Origin: Haliotis asinina
Lineage: Eukaryota; Mollusca; Gastropoda; Lepetellida; Haliotidae
Assembly (NCBI RefSeq): GCF_037392515.1
Contig: NC_090288.1
Location: 3,093,501 to 3,157,500, forward strand
Length of the DNA: 64,000 nucleotides
Direction of reading: 5' to 3'
In this document: piece by piece, positions 1-12,300 of the stretch
How the letters are laid out: the number at the start of each line of letters is the position of its first letter
How positions within the stretch are numbered: position 1 is the first letter of the stretch
Program-made: the position numbers and the translations under genes
The notes under the pieces: generated by a model
The model's input: only the letters and a program-made list of their open reading frames with translations
Database searches by the model: none
Told to the model about the DNA's origin: nothing

Positions 1-387
1 ACTGGAATCTTTTCTTGTTCATGGAGCCAACTTTATCACACGATCACTTTCCCTTCAAAGGAATGATAAAAATATATGTGTCATGGAGAAGTTATGGACT
101 GTGAAATTTATTGGATATTTGTATGGTAACTGTTGATAGTCAGTGAGAATAAGGCGTGAATGATCCAGGGACTGAGGGTAGTATTCCTAGACTGATTGTG
201 AGCTGAAAAGCATTGTGAATAATGAAATATTTCACCTTATATTATCTCTGTTGTAAGCCATTGATGATTAACATGTATTTCCGTACTATGCCGTGAATGA
301 GCTTGAAACATGACAAAGGCCAAGTTGTGTAATGTCTTGGTGTCCTCTAAGGGTCATGTTGCTAAAAGTTCGATAATCTGGAACTGT

Positions 388-561
388 GGGGTAGTCTTAT
401 GGTTAAAGCATCTGCTCATCATGCTTAAGACCCGGGTTCTATTCCCCACATGGGTACTATGTGTGAAGTCCATTTCAGGATATTCCCAGTGATTTATTAG
501 TGCTATTGCTGGAATATTGCTGGAATATTGCTAAAAGTGGCGTAAAACAATACTAACTCTG
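388..561 (+). mobile_element. tRNA-like SINE (family A)
   Basis: TAGTCTTATGGTTAAAGCAT (box-A-like), AGACCCGGGTTCTATTCCCC (box-B-like), GTGAAGTCCATTTCAGG, then TATTGCTAAAAGTGGCGTAA and an ACT-rich tail. The tRNA-like promoter boxes suggest RNA polymerase III origin; it is not a functional tRNA gene. Confidence 0.8.
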
Positions 562-1306
562 ACTCTCACTCACACATTCACCTTCTCCGACCTGTTTGTG
601 TGACTCTCACTCACACATTCACCTTCTCCGACCTGTTTGTGTGACTCTCACTCACACGTTCACCTTCTCCGACCTGTTTGTGTGACTCTCACTCACACGT
701 TCACCTTCTCCGACCTGTTTGTGTGACTCTCACTCACACGTTCACCTTCTCCGACCTGTTTGTGTGACTCTCACTCACACATTCACCTTCTCCGACCTGT
801 TTGTGTGACTCTCACTCACACATTCACCTTCTCCGACCTGTTTGTGTGACTCACTCACACATTCACCTTCTCCGACCTGTTTGTGTGACTCTCACACACA
901 CATTCACCTTCTCCGACCTGTTTGTGTGACTCTCACTCACACATTCACCTTCTCCGTCCGACCTGTTTGTGTGACTCTCACTCACACATTCACCTTCTCC
1001 GACCTGTTTGTGTGACTCTCACTCACACATTCACCTTCTCCAACCTGTTTGTGTGACTCTCACTCACACATTCACCTTCTCCGTCCGACCTGTTTGTGTG
1101 ACTCTCACTCACACGTTCACCTTCTCCGACCTGTTTGTGTGACTCTCACTCACACATTCACCTTCTCCGACCTGTTTGTGTGATTCTCACTCACACGTTC
1201 ACCTTCTCCGACCTGTTTGTGTGACTCTCACTCACACATTCACCTTCTCCGACCTGTTTGTGTGACTCTCACTCACACGTTCACCTTCTCCGACCTGTTT
1301 GTGTGT
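562..1306. repeat. 41-bp minisatellite continuing a SINE tail
   Basis: About 18 copies of a 41-bp unit containing ACTCTCACTCACACATTCAC and CTTCTCCGACCTGTTTGTGT, with CATT/CGTT and a 4-base insertion (CCGTCCGACC) as main variants. It starts where the ACTC-rich tail of the SINE at 388-561 should be. Confidence 0.95.
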
Positions 1307-2924
1307 ATGTTTCTACTTGAATCAAGTTTCAGTATTCTCTTTTTATTTCATGATTGATTATTACAACAGCACAATGTCTGTATAAGGTTTTCACTTCAGT
1401 CCATGGCAGTATAAAGAACCACACCATCTGTGAAGAGAGAGTTGTGATGATCATCTTTCAGAGTGAGTGAGTTCATATTTAACGTCACATCAGACAGCTT
1501 TCAGAAGCATGTGTTCACATACACTGACAGTAGCTGGCAACGTATACAGATATACATCATATGTAACCATGGGAGAAAGTATGATCCTCAGGACAAGCTG
1601 AAAACAGCATGTTCAATTTCACAATGCTTTTTTATGTATCTGCTTATGACACAGTGAGCTGTGCAGCAATTTACGTTAATTACTTCAACCCAAGTTTCTG
1701 AATCGAATTCGTTTTTTTGCATGGATGGCATTCAAATGACACTCTGAGAGATGTAAAAATGCAACCAAAATGTCTCTGAGGCTGAAACAGCTTTTTTAAA
1801 TTCCTAAGTAATAATAAAAACATCATCTTCAGTGTTCACATCCTTTTACAAAAACAGTATGAGTGGTGTCTGTCCCAGTTACAAGGATACCAACTATCGT
1901 TAAGTAGAGAATCTGACAGAGTAATTCAGTGTAGGACTAGAGGGTTCTTTGATCCTCTTGGCAAGCCTAACGTAACTTGGAGATTTTTTTACACAGGAAG
2001 ACCAAGATTTTAACTTTCTTAGTAAAATCATATCTGTTTCTTCTTTGTGTAACACTCTGTCACATCGTTCAGCCGTCTACTGATAAGAAGCTGTTTGTGA
2101 GGTAGTCATGGAGTGGGTACGACTGTAAAGATGATCCCCTTCACTATGTCCAAACCTCCGGCATTTAACAGCAACTGCATTTGCATAATGTACCAATCAT
2201 GCAAATGTTTACCTTCTTTTTACCCAAGGAAAACATATTGCAGATCGAATAATTGGCTCAAGGAAGGGAATTAACTTGCTGCCTACACAGAGGCCATTAT
2301 CAAGTGTAATTGGGAGGAATATTAGCATGAGTTCAGTGTACTCTGTGTTCCTGGTCTAAACAAGCTTTGCAAGCAGATTTGTCCTTCAGTACCGTACATA
2401 ATAATTAGTTTTCTACAATGTTGTTTGTTCAGTAATCAATGCTCAAGAATCACACATTTTGGTCAGGATGCCAAAAGAAATTACATTTACATTTAGATAT
2501 CCTTTCCTGGAAGGCATTATGTCACAGAGGAGGGTGGTCAGTTTTTGTGGTGTCGTCCTAGAGAGAGCAGAACAAATGTGCTTGGTGTGTTTATGTTCTG
2601 CAGCAGGGTGGCCATTATATGGCTGCTGTCACTGTACTGTAGTCGGTAGTTACATGGGAAAATCAAATGGCTGGCTTTGATTGACAGTGTGTTATTTCTG
2701 CATTAAGCAAAGAATGACTGAAATAATTTTTGTGGTGGAATTGTATGAAAACAGCATGGTGTAGCATAATGTTGAGTGGACGAGTAAGTTGCACTGACAT
2801 TCTTGTATCATGAAATGATTTAAGTTTTGGCCAGCCTTAGGCGGAAAGGTACATTTTGTAAAAGAGTCAGTGAGTGGGTATGGTTTTACGCTGCTTTACG
2901 CAGCATAAGAATGGGTGACAACTT
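1307..2924. other. No gene or named repeat recognised
   Basis: Unremarkable AT-rich sequence. Small open frames at 1463 and 2459 show no family resemblance, splice support or codon pattern. Probably intron of, or DNA upstream of, the SYP-family gene. Confidence 0.5.
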
Positions 2925-3765
2925 CTTTATTACATATGATGCGACATTTCGATAGGTCATATGCAACCAAAAAATCTGACATAATTAAAACACAATTATC
3001 ACTTATTCATGACATATAATATACATTGCTGCTTGTTAAAAAAACAAATAAACAAAAATATAAATGTACAATCGCGATTCAGAAGTGCAATATTTTGTAG
3101 TTGGGCTTACTTCCCTCAAAACAAAGCCGAAACCAGTCATAGCGGGTGGGGGTACACTCAAGTGTAACGACGGCTTCCGATTAGGGCTCATGTGTACAGG
3201 AAGATGATCTGTTTGATGGGCCTTTTAGAAGTATGGCGAGTCACAAGAAAGTAAGATTCTTTGTGGATCACAACTTCTTTTATTGTACTTGATGGATTTA
3301 TGGATTTATGGAGTATGGATTCATATACTGTTCGATCCAATGAAAAATCATCTCAGTAGAGATGGTGAACTACTGCGTGGCTGGAAACTGTCATTTGTCC
3401 AAGTAAAAAGCAGGACTTGAAACTGACAATCTGAGTTTGCACCAGTTTCCGTCAGATCCAGTCATCCAAGAAAAATGGATGTAGTTTGTTTGTAACTAAG
3501 GACATAAAAACTTGTCATGTGTTCAAGTATCACACCTGTCTAATTACATAATGTGGCAGAGACGGGACTCGGTGCATGAGTCATAAATCAATTTATTTTG
3601 TTTATGGCATATAGCCTGATAGGTGTCAAGTTCAAATTGCATGTGGTCAATGATTGAAGCTGTGTATTGTATATTGTCTTTAGCAGACAGGCAGACAGAC
3701 AGACATATAGGTGTCAATAAACCAGACATTGAGCTTTCTCTGTGACAGGGGCTGCGTACCACAAT
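2925..3765 (+). mobile_element. Interspersed repeat with a THAP-like zinc-finger start, copy 1
   Basis: Matches 59795-60690 in inverted orientation over most of its length. At 3364 the plus strand reads MVNYCVAGNCHLSK, a stop, then KAGLETDNLSLHQFPSDPVI and QEKWM. This resembles the C-x4-C and HxFP parts of THAP domains, found in P-element and Kolobok-type transposases and THAP proteins. It is broken by stops in this copy. Confidence 0.65.
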
Positions 3766-3914
3766 CAACAGGTTTTTGTATGTAATGAGTAGATTATATA
3801 CTTCTTTGTGTACACAACCAAGATTAGACTACTGCTCATGACCTCATACTCCGGTTCCGCGAACCTATTCACTGCGCATGTGTTATGGGCGCAGCGCACC
3901 ACAGCTGTTGAAAC

Positions 3915-4434
3915 CACAGGAACCTGATATCGCACTGTAGGTTAAACATAGACCATAGATCTACATGCACGTTGTATATATTAATAGAGTAAAGGGGCAG
4001 CAGCTGCCATATTGGATTGTCGTACCGACATTGACTCATTGCAATTTCAGGATGAAATGTACGCTAAGAATTCGGTGACATTCGAAACTATGCACACGTA
4101 CCTCTCAATTATACATTTCCCCACACATCCTTCACCCCAGAGGTGTTTTGGTTTGATTTTCGAGTTTGAGGACGTATTAAAGTTAATAAAATGGGTGTTA
4201 TGTAGTGGAAATCAGGCAGGATGTGTAGGGAAATGTATAATTGAGAGGTACGTGTGCATAGTTTTGAATGTCACCGAATTCCTAGCATACATTTCAGCCT
4301 GAAATCGGAACAAGTCGATGTCGGTACAACAATCCAATATGGCAGCTGCTGCTCCTCTACTCTATTTATATATATGACGTGCATGTAGATCTATGGTTTA
4401 TGTTTAACCTACAGTGCGATATCGGGTTCCTGTG
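3915..4434. mobile_element. 520-bp fold-back MITE with 8-bp target duplication
   Basis: Two 216-bp arms (3915-4130 and 4219-4434) are inverted copies that align without gaps, with about 18 mismatches by eye, around an 88-bp loop. Both sides are flanked by GTTGAAAC (3907-3914 and 4435-4442). An 8-bp duplication is typical of hAT-type transposons, though the end (CACAGG) is not a perfect hAT terminus. No coding capacity; the 96-codon frame inside is the palindrome itself. Confidence 0.88.
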
Positions 4435-4639
4435 GTTGAAACCACTGTTTCCCCCAGCACGGGGGGAAATTTAGTGAATCGTTTAAACTTCGATTTCGCG
4501 GGCTTTTTTTCATCGCATTTTTTTTCAACTTTATAGGCTGAATTGACATTTTTGATGATTTTTTTTGGCAAGTGCACACCGAAAGGTATCAGAATCTGCA
4601 AAGTTGTGTTTTCCGTTGCATGTGACCTTGAAGTAATTT

Positions 4640-4775
4640 TGGGATGAGATATCCCACCAGTATCATGGCGGGGGACAGTAGAAATGGGGTTCATACATTG
4701 TACCCATCTAGGGAATCGAACCCGGGTCTTCAACGTGATGAGTAGATGCTTTAACCACAAGGCTACCCACATGAC
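4640..4775 (-). mobile_element. tRNA-like SINE (family A)
   Basis: On the minus strand: TAGCCTTGTGGTTAAAGCAT, AGACCCGGGTTCGATTCCCT and ATGGGTACAATGTATGAACC. Box-A-like and box-B-like sequences are well kept. Confidence 0.8.
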
Positions 4776-7700
4776 CCACATGTTGAAAACTATTGAAATA
4801 TATTGTACCTGGGAAGATATTTTGATAAAGTATTCATTTCACAGACTTAATCTGATTATTGGCAGCGTAAACTGGTCTGAAATGGTATCTGCTTATGAAG
4901 TTAATTGTCATTTTGACAGTCACTCTGGCTTGGTTTTAGCCTAAAAGCCTTCGTTAGTGCTGAGTACGTGTTCAGTTGCACTCACTTAACACCTCATTAA
5001 CAGGCAAAACTGAGAACTACACGGGGGGAAAAAAACATGCACTGACATTCTTGCATTCAGAAATATTCCAATTTCGGCCAAGCTTAGCTTGGAATGTATT
5101 TTGTCTAAAAGAAGGGTTGAAACAAGTGAATCAGTTATTATGATGTTGTATCTTGACAACAGGAAACTTGATTATTGTAGAAAAAAATGTAAAATGATTG
5201 AGTTTTGCTAGTTTCTTACCACTGACTGATCCTGCCTTGTCGAACAAGTCTTACAGACAAATTACAGTCTATTTGGATGTTTTTTTTGTACCAATCTGCA
5301 CCTAGTGTTCTCCCAGCTTGTCATGAATTGATTGCTGCTTGGCTTCCTGCCTCCAGCCATGCTGCTGGTCTGTTAACACACTAGATCTAGTCAGTTGGAA
5401 TACTTGCTTTACCTCTCTCTCCTCAGTTGCTCAACTTGTTGAAGATGGGAAAAAATGCTGGTGTTCTGATTAGCTCACCTCATGTAGACTCCTTAAAATT
5501 TGAGTTGGGATGAATATGTTTCACTCAAACAAATTTGGTTTAGTTGTCACCAATGTTTGGTTGGTTGGTTGTTGTTTACACCACACTATATGAAGATGAT
5601 CTGCAAATAGTCAATTAGACCAGACAAACCAGTGATTGGCATCAGAATCATGGATCTACACAGTTGGAATACAATGACTTCAGCAACCAAGTCAGTAAGT
5701 CTGAGGACCTGATGCTGTGGGTTGCTAGAGACCCAACCCCATTTTCGTTTAGCAGCCGGTGGAAACGAGACTATGTACTGAGAAAGGGGATGTAATGGAC
5801 TAATACTGAAAAAATCAAAGTGAGGTAACTTTAAGCTACATGTTTTATGTTTACTTTTCAATTTTTCCTCATTTCTAGAATGGAGATCTCCAGTAGATTG
5901 GAGAGTTACTGTGACTCTAATTCTAAATATGTCATAAAGCCACTTTATAGTTCAGGCGAGATTCAACCATGTTTCTAGACAGAAGGTTTATAACAGATAG
6001 ACCATTATTTCATCGTGACAACTTACCTTCATTAATCTGTTGTAGCACTCAATATTAATAAAACTGTTTCACAAAGCGCTTTTGCTCAGCATTCTAGGCA
6101 AACAAAATTATTGTCCAAAATGTGTTCATAACTCATTTTGCTGCCTGTCAGAGAAATTTACTGAAGTCTAGGCTGGTTCTAAGTCACCCACCCTCCAAAG
6201 CTGCAAGTGCTCTGGTTAAATCATCATTTAATCCTCATCATCGGGAGTATGGGACATATAAATGGTGTCTGCATTTGGCACCGTAGTTCCTGGAACTACC
6301 AGGAAATAATGGCCCCAGCTGATAACTTAATATGATCACTACAAACATGGTTACCACGACTGGGCAAGTTGCACCTAATAACATTGCTCACAGCATGGAG
6401 CCCAGGCTGTACCAACCAATAACACTTCCCGTGTTTTGTTCCAACCTAAAGGACTCAGCAATTAGATTACATTGAATCTACTGAGATAGGGTTATTTGAG
6501 GAGTGGAGAAGCTATGTGAAAAGCCTTATCACTTGTCATAGCGACTGCATGTGTAAATTGTGAGCTATCATTCCAGTTGGATTGTAGGATAGCGAATAAT
6601 GATATATTGATTACACATTCCATCTACGGTTATAGATAAGCATAACACTTACGATGTCTAGAGACGTATGGGTTTCAGTTGTTCAATAACAAGTCAGACC
6701 TCTCTCCCTCAGTGTGGAGACAATGTGGATCATCTGCCTAATGGACTCTCTCAGAATTCATACAATTTATCTTTTGTTGTCATAGTAACTAATACTACAG
6801 TTTCCCATATCTGTTGGTACAGTGGTCATTTATGTGTCTACTTTGTGATAATAATCTTCATTTCTTTGCTTATAACTGCCAAAATAAATTGTTAGTTGTC
6901 TATATTCATAAAAACCAATATATACCCCTGTTTATGTAGAACAGTAGTGTTTATCTCTTATTTCAGTAGGTGTGTTAGCCAGGTGGTAACAGTATTAGCC
7001 GAGTATTACTCAATGTCTGAGTTTGATACCCACCTTGAGTCAAGTTTAGTCAGCTGCTGTGATGTGTTGCTCTTCTGTGACCAAAGTGTTTGAGAATTTC
7101 ACACTTTAACCTTGTTCATTGTTTCATGGTGTAGATTTTGTATTGACTACATGTCTCAGTGGAGTAGTCGAGTACAGAAAAAGGTGTTTTAACTCAACAG
7201 CATCGCTTCTTCCTTCCACCGTGCCTCACTGACAGATCACATTACTAACTTGTGATGCATTGCTTGTAATGAGGAAAGATGGACACTTTGATTACAAGAT
7301 ACATGGTCCTCCAATATTGACACAGCAAATGACCTGTGTAAATATGAAACAATGGCCGATCAATGCTTGTGGTGAAATTGATGGCAAATGTCCCTCTCAG
7401 ACAGCCAACACTAATTCATACTGTGATAATTTCATGCCCCCACTGGCACCAAGGGCCAGAAGTGCTGTCTAACAAGATATTGTATTAAGCATTCACATTC
7501 AATAATGAGCAAATATGGTGTGATATCCATTATCCCAGTGGATTGTCATATCATAGTTGTCATACACTTTGAAATGAAGGTCATGTTACTCATATAAATT
7601 TTGCTGTGGAGATTAGATTGTGGATCTACATCTTGATTCAGGCATCTTGTACATCTTGCTGCTGATCCCTGATATGCAGACATGAGAGCATTGTATAATT

Positions 7701-9221
7701 GTGTTATAGACTGAGTCGTGTTGTATAGCATTGTATGTCGGCAGGGGAGTTATTAGTGGTCCCACATTACGAATGAGGACTTAGCATGTCTCTTGTCACT
7801 GACAAGTGGAGGCCAAATGCTCTTAAATCATCATTTCAGTGAATCAGGTTCCACATCACACGTCAGACCAGATAGCTTTCAATGGACATCACCTTTGATG
7901 TCTTTGTCGGCACCATATCCATTGTTTACAAATGAGCTTTAAGGTCAATGAGACATGAGTTCATCAACAGTGACCACATCTTGCTTCTTGACCATCTTGA
8001 ACATCTGAGCTTTTGTGAAGTTTTGGGGGCTTGCAAAACTATTTCACATGGCGTTAGCGGTGAGAGTATGTAGAAGCTAGACACAGATTGCAGAGTAACA
8101 GGTCATTGGATTATGGTACTTTTGCTGTAGGTCATCTCTTTGATAACTGATCAGTAGAAGTCTAGGGTCAGATTGTACATTCTGACGGTTGCTAAGTGTC
8201 TTGGGTCAGTTCAGGATGAGGTTGTACATGCTGTCAGTAGTGTAGGTCTTACACACCATCACACTGTATTACTTTTTGTGTCTGAGAATATTGATGGAGT
8301 CGGTGGTAGCAACAAGACATAGTTTTCCACCTCAGCTTTGGACAGTTTTTCCATGTTCCCTGATACTTGTACAAAGGTGATACTCACTCACAAACTCTGA
8401 ATGTCACCGATGGACTTAATCAACTGTTGCTGCAGGGGAACATGAGTGCAGGAGTTGGAAGCTAATTTGTGTTTACCTGGATGTTTGATAGTAGATAAAA
8501 GACATTTTTATTAACAACTGCAGACGAATTTCGATCCTAAGTAGGCATACTACAAAGCGTCAGAGGGCGGATTTGGATTCGAATGCCAACATCGATTAGT
8601 TCCTGTCTTTACAAAGTAGTGTCTTGTTTGGCTTAAATAAAGATGAAAGGTGCTACAGGGGTTTTATGATGATGAAAGGCCCAGAACATCACTGTGTCTC
8701 TGGAGAGAATTCCTTTCAGGTTGATCAAAGGCATTTACCAGAATGTTTCCAAAACATGCAGAGTGTTTTTGTTGCAGTTTAATTATGCAAGCTGTGTCTA
8801 AGGTGGACAGTCTACAAGGGATTTATGCTGGAATAAATTAACCAGGATAGAATTGATGAACTGGTTCATAGTTACAGTTCATTTGATTACTGACCAGCAG
8901 GCTTGTCAGACATTGCACATTAGGTCTATGTATGTTACTCCCCCATTGTGTACACTTGTCCCATGGCCTTGAAATGTTACGTCAGTGTAACTTTCCCCAT
9001 TTATTTCCAGCTGGCACTGATTATACAATTGATTTTATTAACTTATGGTGTGACATGACATGTCCTTCCACTATAACCTGTGACTATGAAGCTGAAACTG
9101 ACTCTGTGGATAAGTCTTCCTTCCTTTAGTTTGATGCATGATTGGGGTTCATGGTAAGGACATGTGTAGACATAGTCTGCTTTGATCAGCTAGAGTTAAC
9201 ACAGTGAACTTTATGTTTCAG
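4776..9221. other. Non-coding stretch, no exon found
   Basis: Searched for the missing synaptophysin N-terminal exons (Lys-Glu-Pro...Gly-Phe segment) without success. A diverged SINE B fragment lies at 5581-5690. The rest is AT-rich with short unsupported frames (for example 6668-6895 and 8932-9129). Confidence 0.5.
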
Positions 9222-9346
9222 ATTGTGGCCATATTTGCTTTTGCAACAACCACCAGCTTCAAGACCAGCTCATCTTTGAAGACCAGATGTAACAATGCAA
9301 GCAATCCTTGGAAGGAAGTCGTCTATGACTACTCGTATCCATTTGA
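9222..9346 (+). CDS. SYP: SYP-family exon: TM1 and start of first luminal loop
   Basis: 41 codons plus 2 bases. The acceptor is tatgtttcag and the donor gtaagt. It encodes IVAIFAFATTT (first membrane span) and runs to YSYPF, matching the conserved EYPF region of vertebrate synaptophysins. It needs an upstream exon ending in phase 0. Confidence 0.9.
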
Positions 9347-12300
9347 GTAAGTCTCAGTTTCATTTCTCCCATCAGTCCGCTCTTCTCCATCAGTCCACAC
9401 TCCTCGATCAGTCAGTCCACTCTCCTCAGTCCACTCTCCTCCATAAGTCCACCCTCCTTCATAAGTCCACATTCCGCCATCAGTCCACACTTCTCCATCA
9501 CCCACACTCCTCCATCACTCCACTCTCCATCAGAAGTCCCCTCTCCTCCATTGGTCCACACTCTATGAGTCCAGGCTCAGCCATCAGTCCACTCTCCTCC
9601 ATCAATCACTCTTCTCCATCACACTCTCCTCCATCAGTCACACTCCTCCATCACCCACGCTCCTCCATCACTCCACTATCAGAAGTCCCCTCTCCTCCAT
9701 CAGTCCACATTCCATAAGCCCATGCTCCTCTATCAATCAGTCAGCTTCATTAACCCTCCATCAGTCCACAATCCTCCATCTTTCCTAACTTCTTGTCTTG
9801 CAGTCTGCCAAGTGTTGCAGTTGTCATCAACTGCAATGGCACATCAACATCCTACTACCTGGGACAGAGTGAGACAACACCAGCTCAGTTCTACGTGTTT
9901 GTCGGAGTCATTGCCTTCCTCTACTGCATTGGTGCCCTTATTCTCTACATCTTCTTTGATGATCTCTACCGCAAAAACAACCGAATTGTCATTGGGGTGA
10001 GTGAATATGCATTTTGAATATTTAGTAAAGCTTGAGTCACAGAGCATGATGTGTTGATTTTCAGCAAGCCTTTATACAGTTAGTGGATTTTCATTGTGAG
10101 AGACCTGTGAAGATTCAAGGTAGAATAGATGGTCAGCAACCCATGCTTGCCATAGCAGGCGGCTACGCTTGTCTTAAGAGGCCACTAACAGGATTGGGTG
10201 GTTAGACTTGGTGACTTGGTTGACACATATCATCAGTTCCCAGTTGGCAGTTGTTCATGCTGTTGATCACTGGATTTTCTGGCCTGGATTGTTTACAGAC
10301 CACTGCCAGGATATAAACAGAACTCATAGGCACACTTGCTTGTTTCTTACACATTAAGCTGACAGGCTATAATATAAACAGAACTCACAGATTCACCTGC
10401 TTGTTTCTTCCAAATTCAGCTGACATGCCATGATATAACTGAAACTGACTCACCCACTTGTTTCTTCCACATTACTCTAACTTGATGCCAAATAACTGAA
10501 ATACTATGCTACGTGGTGGCATTAAACTCACTTGATTCACTTTGATGAGTTTGACCTATGATTGTGTGTCTCATGGTTGCAGGACTTTGTGATATCAGTT
10601 GTTATAACTGCCCTGTGGCTGATCGCTTCCTCTGCCTGGGCTCAGGGGGTGTCTGACGTCAAGTTCTACACCGACCCCAGTGAGTCAGGCCTCATGCAGA
10701 TAATCCCAGAATGCCAACATGTTCCCTGTCAAGTTGGACACCTTGGCAACTTTGCAAGCCTTAATGTGTCCATTGTAAGTGTTTAGTTAAGAAACATTTT
10801 CCATGAATCTGAGGATTTCTGGGTTTTTGGTTTCATTTTGACCATTTCCGAGATCAATGTAAATTTGCAATAAAAATTTGAGGGGGGTTGAGGGGGTGTA
10901 ATGTCGAAAGTGAAGCGCTGTACGTGAAACACAGAAGTGTTTGTAAATGTGTGCAGAGTTTATATTTCTAATGCAGAGAGCGAACCAGCAAAACCTACAC
11001 AATGTGTTGAGTTTCTGAACCCCAGTTCTTAGTATATGGTACAATCAGTGCCCTGTTCTAGTGGTAATGTATAAGGAGTGAATTGCCATATCTTTGCATC
11101 CATGGTAAATGGCATTTTGCCAGGAAAATGGCTACGTTTATCAAGCCAGGTGAAAATGACGATCGTCTTTTCAGTGTTTTGTACGATTTGTCATACTCAT
11201 ATCTGTTTGAGCAGATCTCACCTGCCTGAAAATTCCTGGGCCTTTATTCTCGCAACATTGGTAGCCCAGAGAATTCTCAACTTTGATGGTAGCCAATGTG
11301 TTGAGAATCAGCATAAGAAGTTTATAAGGCTACAACCATTTCAAGAATAGCAGGCTAAATGACATAATACATTGTATCTTGCAGGAAAGTTCAAGCAAAC
11401 ATCTCTGAAAAACCAACATAAATTTCATCTGTAGTTCATGTCGAATTAAATAAATAGCTAAAAAAACCAAAATCCACATCATCCTATTGTCATCTTAAGG
11501 AATTGCCTCACTGTTTTGTTAGTTCAGCATGCCTGCAAGTAGATTGGACTTTTGCTGGAATATTGTAGAGTGTGGCATAAAACTAAACTCACTCACTTAT
11601 GGTCAAAGTAGGAGGAAAAGTTTGTTTCAGTAACTCACAAAGGATTTCCAGTATGTCAATGTAATTTGGCAACTTCAATACCTTGGACTTGGTGCAGTCT
11701 GAAATGTTCTGTGCAAGCTTAATATAAAGACAAGGTCACAGTGAAGGTCATTCTAAAAGTCACTGAAATGCCTTTTTTCTGCAATGTGGGGTGATTGATA
11801 GGACACTGGATCCAGTAGCCAACCCTGACCTGAAGACCTTAAAGATTGGACAGTCACTTAAAATATAGCAACGTGACCCAAAGTGGGATTGCTTGCCATG
11901 TATTCTGAACACTAGTGTGATGATTCATTGATATGCATTGATGCATTGATCTATGGGGTGTTGATACAGTAAACTGATACAAAGTTTTACATTTCCGTAT
12001 ATGTGAATTTGATACTTCCAGTGGACCACGATACATTGATGTAGAATATTGCGGGATCTTTATATCTGTCACAAAAAAGACTTACCTTTGTTTGATGATT
12101 AAAATATATGCTTACTTATACTTCCAATAGAAGTAAATGTTTTCTTAAAAATTCTTGCATCAAGAGCTGTGTCTGATATAGTGCTTGCATGTTATTAACA
12201 TTTACAAAGTCTGTTTATAAGCTTAATTATCTCTTATCCTTATTAACATTGAACAATGCTGGCGGAATTTGAAGATCTCCTTTAAAATTGATTTTGTTTG

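Noticed and set aside
388..460. Functional tRNA gene suggested by box A and box B-like sequences
   Set aside because: No cloverleaf could be drawn, and the same sequence is repeated with flanking SINE body and tail elsewhere in the window.
1415..1440. Lys-Glu-Pro codons near AAAGAACCACAC as the missing synaptophysin N-terminal exon
   Set aside because: The frame meets a TGA within a few codons and has no Gly-Phe motif or donor.
4012..4302. 96-codon plus-strand frame
   Set aside because: Falls wholly within the inverted arms and loop of the fold-back element.
9120..9160. GGGTTCATG|gtaagg as the end of the exon before TM1
   Set aside because: The frame needed for Gly-Phe contains upstream stops close by and no Lys-Glu-Pro segment.
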